A DNA stretch of 10,889 nucleotides from Alphaproteobacteria bacterium. Lineage in GTDB: Bacteria > Pseudomonadota > Alphaproteobacteria > GCA-2731375. Positions 5,923 through 10,889 of the stretch are shown piece after piece. The position numbers and the translations under genes were made by a program. Positions within the stretch are counted from its first letter, which is position 1. The number at the start of each line of letters is the position of its first letter. The stretch covers positions 1 through 10,889 of the forward strand of contig JANQKO010000041.1 of assembly GCA_028281075.1 (NCBI GenBank), in the 5' to 3' direction. The notes under the pieces are model-generated. The model worked only from the letters and a program-made list of their open reading frames with translations. It was not told the DNA's origin and searched no databases.

Positions 5923-6816
5923 CTAACGGCCCAGGAAATGCCCCTGGTCGCGGCGCGCCGACGCGCAGAGATGCTCGGCGACGGCGCGCACGCGCGCCGT
6001 CGCCTTGTGGTCGCGGTGCGTGAGCAGCCAGAGATCCGTCTCGACGTCGAAGCTGTCGGCCAGCACGCGCCGGATTCCCGGCGCCGCCGTGGCCATGTAG
6101 AGGGGCAGGGCGAGAAGACCGCAGCCGGCGACCATGGCCGCGAACTGCGTGAGCAGGTTGTCACAGGCCAGGCGGATGGCGCGGCCGCCGGCCATGTGGT
6201 CGCGCAGGATCCGGGCCTGGGGCAGGTTGGCGATCTCGCCGGTGGATTCGATAACGTCGTGGCCGGCAAGATCGGCCAGGCTCCGTGGCGCGCCGCGCCG
6301 CTCGATGTAGCTGTCGGCCGCGAACAGGCCGAAGCCGGCCCTGGCCACGCGGCGGCCGATCAGGCTGTCATCGCCGGGGTCGCCCAGGCGGATGGCGATA
6401 TCGGCCTGATGGCGGGCGAGATCGACGGCCGGGACGCAGACCGAGAGCTCGATGCCGATGTCCGGATAGCGTGCCGCCAGCCGGTGGATCTGCGCCGGCA
6501 GCCAATAGGTGCCGAGACCCTGCGCGGCGGTGATGCGGACCTTGCCCACGAGCCTGCCGTTCTCGCCGCCGACCTGCCGCTCGATCACCGCCATGGCGCC
6601 GTCGATGTCCCGTACCAGCTCGAGGATGCCCTGTCCGGCCTCGGTCATGGCATAGCCGTCCGGCCGGCGGTCGAACAGCCGCACGTTGAGCGCCTGCTCC
6701 AGCACCTGGACCTGGCGGCCCACGGTCGGCTGGCTGACCGCCAGGGCGCGGGCGGCGGCCGACAGGCTGCCCGTGTCGGCCACCGCCAGGAAATATCGAT
6801 AGGCGTCCCAGTCCAA
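5923..6816 (-). CDS. LysR-family transcriptional regulator (paralogue A, TTG start)
   Basis: The product is a cytoplasmic DNA-binding regulator of 297 residues, the usual family length. A winged helix-turn-helix fills 1-60, with SLSAAARALAVSQPTVGRQV (17-36) as the recognition region and LFDRR (47-51) after it. A coiled linker helix and a two-lobed effector-binding domain (about 90-290) follow, with GTYWLP, QADIAIRLGDP and DLWLLTHRDHKATARVRAV. The start is TTG at 6816: AAGGA (6824-6828) sits 7 nt upstream, and the second LysR protein begins MDWD..RYFLAV from an ATG at the same point in the alignment. It is divergent from the PAS gene and upstream of, and codirectional with, the PEP-CTERM gene. 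Either or both may be targets, which is inference. An inverted TTG-N8-CAA box fits a LysR T-N11-A operator (6831-6844) just before the start and suggests autoregulation. The effector is unknown. Confidence 0.93.
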   Translation of the reverse strand: MDWDAYRYFLAVADTGSLSAAARALAVSQPTVGRQVQVLEQALNVRLFDRRPDGYAMTEAGQGILELVRDIDGAMAVIERQVGGENGRLVGKVRITAAQGLGTYWLPAQIHRLAARYPDIGIELSVCVPAVDLARHQADIAIRLGDPGDDSLIGRRVARAGFGLFAADSYIERRGAPRSLADLAGHDVIESTGEIANLPQARILRDHMAGGRAIRLACDNLLTQFAAMVAGCGLLALPLYMATAAPGIRRVLADSFDVETDLWLLTHRDHKATARVRAVAEHLCASARRDQGHFLGR

Positions 6817-7135
6817 GATGCGGTCCTTGATTGGAATTGTTCAAATCTGGGGTATGTCACGCCCAGGTCCAGGGCCGCGGATGTGACGGTCGTCACACTT
6901 TTCCCGCCGGTCCGGTAAAACCACCGTGAGATGCGCTGTTGACGTGATTTGCCGCGCCTCAAGAGAAATTTGGGGTCTCTAAACAGATTCATTTAGTTGT
7001 TCTGAGACACGGGCGTATGCATCTTATTGGAATGATTATAAAAACCTTGGCGGGTCCGCGACAGTGCCGCCGCCGGCGAAGCCGGGGGCGGGCGCTGCGC
7101 GGCGGACGCCACGAAGACCGGTCCGGGAGGCGCGG
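6817..7135. promoter_or_regulatory. Divergent control region between LysR A and PAS gene
   Basis: These 319 bases have no gene. They hold a LysR-box-like TTG-N8-CAA element at 6831-6844, a perfect CRP-like palindrome at 6882-6897, and an AT-richer patch around 6960-7045, unusual for this DNA, in which promoters are likely. A TATAAT hexamer can be read on the minus strand at about 7033-7038, with only a poor -35 partner. TTGACG at 6939-6944 is a possible plus-strand -35 without a good -10. Confidence 0.5.
6882..6897. promoter_or_regulatory. Perfect CRP-type palindrome TGTGA-N6-TCACA
   Basis: TGTGACGGTCGTCACA is a 7+2+7 perfect inverted repeat and matches the consensus core of CRP-family binding sites exactly (TGTGA, six bases, TCACA). 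Its centre is about 73 bp upstream of the LysR A start codon and about 246 bp before the PAS gene, so it would most naturally act on LysR A or its divergent promoter. CRP/FNR-family members are common in this class; which one binds here is not known. Confidence 0.55.
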
Positions 7136-7726
7136 ATGGACGAGATGACTTCGGCTGCCAGCGGCAAGGGATGGCACGCCGCCGGCGACTACCCGCCGTC
7201 ATCGGCGGTCATTCATCGCTCGGCCTGGTTCTCGCTCAAGGTCAACGGTCCGGGCTTTCACCTGATCCCCTGCTCGGCCGACCTGCGCCGGCTGCTCGCC
7301 TGTTGGGAAGAGCGGCGCGGCGACCGGTTGATTCCGTCGCTGGACAGCATGGACCCGGACGATGCCGGGGCGCTACGGCCGGTCGTCTACCAGGTCGACG
7401 TCCGCCTCGAGCCCTTCGACCTCGCCTACAGTTTCCTCGGCGCGGATATCGTCAGTCGCAGCCGGGGCGACTATACCGGCCAACGCCTGCGTGACCTGCC
7501 GAGCCAGGCGCCGCCAAGCCAGATCTGGCGCCTTTACGAATCGGCCGTGGCCCACCAGAGCCCCCAGGCGCTGTTCGTGCCCCTGATCGATCATCCGGGC
7601 CTGCATGTCGAAATGCTGGCGATGCCGCTCTCCGGCAAGGATCATCGCGTCGACAGGCTGATCGGCGGCATCTGCTTCGATCTGGTCCATCGGCCCTATG
7701 ACCGGGAGCGCGCCGCCGCGCACTGA
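7136..7726 (+). CDS. PAS_5-type (PAS-like) domain protein
   Basis: The product has 196 residues and is probably cytoplasmic. Residues 47-185 match the alphaproteobacterial PAS-like PAS_5 pattern: a helix with LRRLLACWEERRGDRLIPS (50-68), then DP.D...LRPVVYQVDV, AYSFLGADIVSRSRGDYTGQRLRDLP (98-122), and a final strand pair ending IGGICFDLV (176-184). The family has no enzyme motif here and no attached kinase, cyclase or DNA-binding domain, so it is a stand-alone sensor-like module of unknown ligand. ATG 7136 is chosen because GGGAGG (7125-7130) sits 5 nt upstream; the longer frame from 7064 starts with GTG and adds a Pro/Ala/Arg stretch. It is divergent from LysR A and ends 24 bp from the stop of LysR B, so it sits between the two paralogous regulators. 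A link between them is inferred from position. Confidence 0.75.
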   Translation: MDEMTSAASGKGWHAAGDYPPSSAVIHRSAWFSLKVNGPGFHLIPCSADLRRLLACWEERRGDRLIPSLDSMDPDDAGALRPVVYQVDVRLEPFDLAYSFLGADIVSRSRGDYTGQRLRDLPSQAPPSQIWRLYESAVAHQSPQALFVPLIDHPGLHVEMLAMPLSGKDHRVDRLIGGICFDLVHRPYDRERAAAH

Positions 7727-7750
7727 CACCGCGACGGCCGTGCCCCCGCG

Positions 7751-8677
7751 CTAACGCGCTTGCGAGAGCGGCGCCGGGACCGAGGATTCGGGGCTGAGCA
7801 GGCTGTCCGTCTCGCCCCTGACCAGCTCGCCGAGATAGGACATGACGGCCCGGACCTTCGCCGTCTTGGTCAGGTCCTTGTGGGTCAGGAGCCAGAGATC
7901 CTCGGCATGGCTGACGACGTCGGGCAGAATATGTTCGAGGTCGCTCTGTGTTCTCGCCACGTAAGCCGGCAGGACCACCAGGCCCAGCCCGCTCCGCCCC
8001 GCGGCCAGCAGCGCCGCCATGCTGTTGCAGAGCATGTTGATGTGCGCGACGCTGGCCAGCGGCGCGATGAGCTGACCGATGCAGACGTCATGGTCGGCGC
8101 CGGCCCAGGCGATGACCGAGTGGTCCTTCAGGTCGGCGAGCCGTCCGGGCGTGCCGTTGGCGGCGAGATAGGCGCTGCTGGCGAACAGGCCGAAATGGAC
8201 CTTGCCGAAGCACTGGCCGATGGCATCCTCCGATTCCGGGTCGCCGACGTGCAGCGCGATGTCGCAATGCCCGCTCATGACGTCGAGCGCGTTGTTGCTC
8301 AGGATGATCTCGAGCTCGATCCGGGGGAACGCGCGCTTGAAGCCGCTCAGGCGCGGCACCAGCCAATAGGTGCCCAGGCATTCGGCGGTCGACAGGCGGA
8401 CGCGCCCGCAGCGGCGTCCGTCGTGACCGCTGATGCGGCGGACGATGTCGCCGACCGTCTTGTCCAGGCCGTGCGCCAGCTCGACGATGGTCTCGCCGGC
8501 CGGCGTCAGGCTGTAGCCCAGGTTCTCGCGGTCGAACAGCCGGGCGTCCAACCAGGTCTCGAGGTCACGGATGCGCCGGCCCACGGTGGGTTGCGTCACG
8601 CCCAGCTCCCGCGCGGCCGCCGAGAGCGATTTGCGTTCGACGACCGCGAGGAAGTAGCGAAAGCAATCCCAATCCAT
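7751..8677 (-). CDS. LysR-family transcriptional regulator (paralogue B)
   Basis: The product has 308 residues. The helix-turn-helix is in SLSAAARELGVTQPTVGRRI (17-36), with ARLFDRENLGYSLTPAG following. The effector domain runs about 90-290 and shows GTYWLVPRL, CDIALHVGDP and DLWLLTHKDLTKTAKVRAV. It aligns along its full length with LysR A: the start MDWD, the RYFLAV helix, GTYWL, GDP and the DLWLLTH end all coincide, so the two are paralogues that probably arose by duplication or recruitment from one clade. The C-terminus is about 11 residues longer. The ATG at 8677 is supported by the alignment; only a weak, very close GGGGA lies upstream. The gene converges on the PAS gene. Its upstream region holds an imperfect TTGAATAA/TTATTGCA inverted repeat (about 8762-8786), a possible operator. 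The effector is unknown. Confidence 0.93.
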   Translation of the reverse strand: MDWDCFRYFLAVVERKSLSAAARELGVTQPTVGRRIRDLETWLDARLFDRENLGYSLTPAGETIVELAHGLDKTVGDIVRRISGHDGRRCGRVRLSTAECLGTYWLVPRLSGFKRAFPRIELEIILSNNALDVMSGHCDIALHVGDPESEDAIGQCFGKVHFGLFASSAYLAANGTPGRLADLKDHSVIAWAGADHDVCIGQLIAPLASVAHINMLCNSMAALLAAGRSGLGLVVLPAYVARTQSDLEHILPDVVSHAEDLWLLTHKDLTKTAKVRAVMSYLGELVRGETDSLLSPESSVPAPLSQAR

Positions 8678-8761
8678 CGTCCCCGAATTCTTCGACCTAT
8701 TCGCCCTCGAATTGAACCGCGGAAAGTGTAGGGGCTGGCGCCGCGCCCCGCCCTGAAAACT

Positions 8762-8786
8762 ATTGAATAACGACCCTTCAGATTAT
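8762..8786. promoter_or_regulatory. Possible LysR operator upstream of LysR B
   Basis: TTGAATAA and TTATTGCA form an imperfect inverted repeat (6 of 8 arm bases) in an AT-rich patch about 95 bp upstream of the LysR B start codon. LysR regulators usually bind such imperfect dyads upstream of their own gene. The match is loose. Confidence 0.25.
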
Positions 8787-8820
8787 TGCAGCAGGCGGGC
8801 CGGCGAGATGTTTCCAGGCG

Positions 8821-8863
8821 GCTGCCGGGGGCCGGGATCCGGCGGCATTGCTACCTGTTCAAA
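8821..8863 (+). repeat. Compound repeat module, copy 3 (partial)
   Basis: This aligns with the reverse complement of about 1767-1810: CCGGGGGCCGG, ATCC, GCGGCATTGC and ACCTGTTCAA appear in the same order, with a few substitutions. The hairpin part is reduced compared with copies 1 and 2. Confidence 0.55.
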
Positions 8864-8930
8864 ACCGACAAGAGCGGCTTGCTGGCGCGAAACAGCCGAA
8901 TTTCGACATACGAAGGGAGGTGGACCTTAA

Positions 8931-9125
8931 GAGCCCGACCCGAAAAGACACCAATGAGATCAATATTTTGGCGAACGGCCACCCCACTTGGTCATTGCCG
9001 GACTTGATCCGGCAATCCAGGCAGCACGTGCCCCGGCCTCGGTCCTGGATCACCGGGTCAAGCCCGATGATGACGAAAAAGGCGTGGTTAACGAATTGAA
9101 GTCAAACGCTTGGTTTCGAGTCAGG
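8931..9125 (-). repeat. 195-bp dispersed repeat, right copy (inverted)
   Basis: The reverse complement matches 217-411 over 195 bases without gaps and with about 9 differences, so the two copies face each other across 8.5 kb. Both internal palindromes are kept; one has a single change that leaves a T-G pair on the minus strand. The sequence similarity stops sharply at both ends. Confidence 0.9.
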
Positions 9126-9162
9126 CTCTAGGAGAGTGAGATCGAACCGGCCCGCCTACGCC

Positions 9163-9271
9163 AAGGCTTCGGCCTTCGCCGACCGAAAGTCGGCTTCTGC
9201 CGACTGAAGGTCGGCGGACACGCCTTCGTCTAACGATCTCCGGGTGGCCTGCCACCCGAAGCCCGCAGGGC
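9163..9271. repeat. Array of five small hairpins downstream of tRNA-Ala
   Basis: Five adjacent perfect stems are readable: AAGGC-TTCG-GCCTT (9163-9176), GCCGACCGAAAGTCGGC (9178-9194), GCCGACTGAAGGTCGGC (9199-9215), CGGGTGGC/GCCACCCG (9241-9258) and GCCC-GCA-GGGC (9261-9271). They lie just past the 3' end of the minus-strand tRNA and could help end or process its transcript. No T-run is present, so simple intrinsic termination is doubtful. Confidence 0.55.
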
Positions 9272-9277
9272 GAAGGG

Positions 9278-9353
9278 TGGTGGAGCCGAGGGGAATCGAA
9301 CCCCTGACCTCGACATTGCGAACGTCGCGCTCTCCCAACTGAGCTACGGCCCC
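9278..9353 (-). tRNA. tRNA-Ala (anticodon CGC)
   Basis: The 76-nt cloverleaf is complete. The acceptor stem is GGGGCCG paired with CGGCTCC and contains the G3-U70 wobble that identifies alanine tRNAs. The D arm is GCTCAGTTGGGAGAGC, the anticodon stem CGACG/TGTCG with loop TTCGCAA (anticodon at 9318-9320), and the T arm has GGTTCGATTCC. The discriminator base A73 and the 3' CCA are encoded. It reads GCG codons, which are frequent in this GC-rich DNA. A promoter is proposed 42 bp upstream. Confidence 0.97.
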
Positions 9354-9401
9354 GAACCGGGAATCACCGCGCCGACGGCCTCGGCCGACGCTGGACGGCA
9401 G

Positions 9402-9430
9402 CATGTACGGACTGCCGTCACGGCTGTCAA
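9402..9430 (-). promoter_or_regulatory. Promoter of tRNA-Ala
   Basis: On the minus strand a perfect TTGACA -35 hexamer (9430-9425) is followed after exactly 17 bases by TACATG (9407-9402), a moderate -10. Transcription would begin near 9395, about 42 nt before the tRNA 5' end, leaving a short leader for processing. Confidence 0.5.
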
Positions 9431-9520
9431 GCCCGGCCGCGCGGGCGCCGGGGTCGGCGCTTGCCATGCGCCGGCTTGGGCATTACATCTGGGCCCGCGC
9501 CGATTCGCGAAAGGGCCGCA

Positions 9521-9814
9521 ATGATCGCGTTGCTTGAACTGGTTGCCACCGTCATCCAACTGTATATGTGGCTGATCATCATCCAGGTGATCCTGAGCTG
9601 GCTGGTCGCGTTCAACGTGGTCAACACCTCGAACCGGTTCATTTACCTCGTCGGCGATTTTCTCTATCGCGTGACCGAGCCGGCGCTGGGGCCAATCCGC
9701 CGTTTCCTGCCCAATCTCGGCGGCATCGACCTGTCGCCGCTGGTGCTGATCCTGCTGCTCGCCTTCTTGCAGAACCTGCTGCGCTACGATATCGGGCCGG
9801 CCCTTCTCAGTTGA
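9521..9814 (+). CDS. yggT: YggT family membrane protein
   Basis: The product is a 97-residue inner-membrane protein, the normal single-unit length for alphaproteobacterial YggT. Two hydrophobic helices are clear, 3-31 (ending IIIQVILSWLVAF) and 72-88 (LSPLVLILLLAFLQNLL). Between them is the family signature TEPALGPIRRFLP (52-64) followed by GGIDLSPL. ATG 9521 has AAAGGG (9510-9515) 5 nt upstream; the frame starting at 9461 is an extension without a ribosome site. The biochemical role of the family is not settled; it has been linked to membrane organisation, osmotic tolerance and cell-division-associated loci. It is followed 104 bp later by folD in the same direction, a frequent neighbourhood in this class, but without the DUF167 gene that often lies between. 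Confidence 0.95.
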   Translation: MIALLELVATVIQLYMWLIIIQVILSWLVAFNVVNTSNRFIYLVGDFLYRVTEPALGPIRRFLPNLGGIDLSPLVLILLLAFLQNLLRYDIGPALLS

Positions 9815-9918
9815 CCTGACAGCACCGTCGCCACCCTGGTCCGCCTCCAATGCGGCGCGACGCTCCCGCCCGGCGGCCGCGGGTGGTACGCGACGACCTG
9901 GCATGAAGGGAGAATGCG

Positions 9919-10803
9919 ATGACGGCTGACATCATCGACGGCAAGGCCTTCGCCGCCGGCCTGCGTGCCCGGGTCGCGGCCCAGGTCGGCGAATGCCGCG
10001 CCCGGCACGGCCTGACGCCGGGGCTCACCGTGGTGCTGGTCGGCGAGGATCCGGCCAGTCAGGTCTATGTCCGCAACAAGGGCCGGCAGGCGGCCGAGGC
10101 CGGCATCGCCTCGAACGAGATCCGGCTCGACGCCGGCACCGGCCAGGCCGAGCTGCTGGCGGTGGTGGCCGGCCTGAACGCCGACCCCGCCGTGCACGGC
10201 ATCCTGGTGCAGCTTCCGCTGCCGCCGCAGATCGATGCCGCCGCCGTGATCGACGCCATCGATCCGGCGAAGGACGTCGACGGCTTCCATGTCCGGAACG
10301 CCGGCCGGCTGGCGGTCGGGCTGCCGGCCATGGTGTCCTGCACGCCGCGCGGCTGCCTGATGCTGCTGGAGGACCAGCTGGGCGATCTCTCGGGCCTCGA
10401 CGCCGTCATCGTCGGCCGCTCCAACATCGTCGGCAAGCCCATGGCCCAGCTCCTGCTCGGCGCCAACTGCACCGTCACCACGGCGCATTCGCGCACCCGC
10501 GGCCTCGACGCCCATTGCCGCCGCGCCGATATCCTGGTCGCCGCGGTCGGCCGGCCCGAGATGATCCGTGGGCCCTGGATCAAGCCCGGCGCCACCGTGA
10601 TCGATGTCGGCATGAACCGGCTCGACGCCGGCAACGGCAAGACCCGCCTGGTCGGCGATGTCTGCTTCGCCGAAGCCGTCGAGGTCGCCGGCGCCATCAC
10701 GCCCGTGCCCGGCGGCGTCGGCCCGATGACCGTCGCCGTGCTGCTGTCGAACACCGTCACCGCCGCCTGCCGCCAGGCCGGCGTCGAGGTCCCGGCCGGC
10801 TGA
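9919..10803 (+). CDS. folD: Bifunctional methylenetetrahydrofolate dehydrogenase/cyclohydrolase FolD
   Basis: The enzyme interconverts 5,10-methylene-THF, 5,10-methenyl-THF and 10-formyl-THF using NADP, feeding purine and formyl-Met synthesis in the cytosol. It has 294 residues, the usual length. The N-terminal catalytic domain has Y50 and K54 in YVRNK (K54 being the expected catalytic lysine), Q98 in VQLPLP and D121 in KDVDGFH. The Rossmann domain has GRSNIVGKP (166-174), TAHSRT, and the closing PVPGGVGPMTVAVLL signature (262-276). All expected active-site residues are present. ATG 9919 has GAAGGGAG (9905-9912) 6 nt upstream and begins MTADIIDGKAFA, a standard FolD start. It lies downstream of yggT and may share its transcript. 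Confidence 0.98.
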   Translation: MTADIIDGKAFAAGLRARVAAQVGECRARHGLTPGLTVVLVGEDPASQVYVRNKGRQAAEAGIASNEIRLDAGTGQAELLAVVAGLNADPAVHGILVQLPLPPQIDAAAVIDAIDPAKDVDGFHVRNAGRLAVGLPAMVSCTPRGCLMLLEDQLGDLSGLDAVIVGRSNIVGKPMAQLLLGANCTVTTAHSRTRGLDAHCRRADILVAAVGRPEMIRGPWIKPGATVIDVGMNRLDAGNGKTRLVGDVCFAEAVEVAGAITPVPGGVGPMTVAVLLSNTVTAACRQAGVEVPAG

Positions 10804-10889
10804 CCGTCAACGCGGCCGGCCGTGCCATTTCGGCGGCAATCCGTTATAAGCGTCTGACCCACTTCGTTCCCGCGACCGTTCCAACCGGC
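10804..10889 (+). other. Intergenic tail after folD
   Basis: The last 86 bases carry no recognisable coding start. TTATAA at 10844-10849 could be a -10 element of the next gene, but no -35 partner is convincing. Confidence 0.3.

Larger units (their letters stand above)
8678..9277. other. Gene-free region with repeats, between LysR B and tRNA-Ala
   Basis: No gene is supported. The left 140 bases should hold the LysR B promoter and include an AT-rich inverted repeat around 8762-8786. A third copy of the compound repeat module is at about 8821-8863, the inverted 195-bp repeat at 8931-9125, and a run of five short hairpins at 9163-9271. Confidence 0.65.

Noticed and set aside
5869..6918. 349-codon plus-strand frame opposite LysR A
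   Set aside because: It is an antisense shadow of a clear LysR gene, caused by GC-rich third positions; the peptide is Arg/Ala/Gly-rich and family-free.
7760..8731. 323-codon plus-strand frame opposite LysR B
   Set aside because: Same reason: it mirrors a well-supported LysR gene and has no ribosome site or known motif.
217..9125. Composite transposon or integrated island with the 195-bp repeats as ends
   Set aside because: No transposase, integrase, target duplication or tRNA 3'-end repeat is visible, so I keep only the inverted-repeat observation.
9815..9918. DUF167 gene between yggT and folD
   Set aside because: The translated gap (ending TTWHEGRMR) is too short and lacks the conserved DUF167 residues.
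9784..10862. Two long minus-strand frames (243 and 265 codons) opposite folD
   Set aside because: FolD carries all active-site motifs on the plus strand; the antisense frames have no recognisable features.

Overview
The window looks like chromosomal DNA of a GC-rich alphaproteobacterium, probably Rhodospirillales-like. The signs are strong G/C at third codon positions, a short alphaproteobacterial-type flagellin, a PAS_5-type protein, many GTTAAC motifs in non-coding DNA, and intergenic palindromes of the CCGGGCTTGACCCGG kind that litter alphaproteobacterial genomes. This placement rests on protein and repeat character, not on a marker-gene comparison.

Layout, left to right. Positions 1-599 hold no gene but several interspersed repeats, including one copy (217-411) of a 195-bp element. 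A 270-residue flagellin follows (600-1412, +) with no other flagellar gene nearby. Positions 1413-2101 are again repeat-filled: an 8-bp tandem, a 31-bp-arm inverted repeat, and a compound REP element. A large secreted FecR-domain protein (2102-4936, +) faces a PEP-CTERM surface or exported protein (5023-5778, -). Behind the latter lies a LysR regulator with a TTG start (5923-6816, -). A 319-bp divergent intergenic region with a perfect TGTGA-N6-TCACA palindrome leads to a PAS_5-type protein (7136-7726, +), which converges on a second, paralogous LysR regulator (7751-8677, -). Positions 8678-9277 hold repeats, among them the second 195-bp element (8931-9125) in inverted orientation, then an array of small hairpins. 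The right end is core genome: tRNA-Ala(CGC) (9278-9353, -), yggT (9521-9814, +) and folD (9919-10803, +).

Functionally the window splits in two. The right 1.6 kb is conserved housekeeping: alanine decoding, a YggT membrane protein, and one-carbon folate metabolism. The left 8.5 kb between the two 195-bp inverted copies carries envelope, export and regulatory genes: flagellin, FecR-domain protein, PEP-CTERM protein, two LysR paralogues and a PAS protein. They may form an accessory block beside a tRNA gene, but no integrase, transposase or duplicated tRNA end is visible, so an island is only a hypothesis. I see no clearly new defence or biosynthetic system. The most unusual items are the inverted 195-bp pair, the FecR/PEP-CTERM convergent pair, and the LysR-PAS-LysR group with its CRP-like site.
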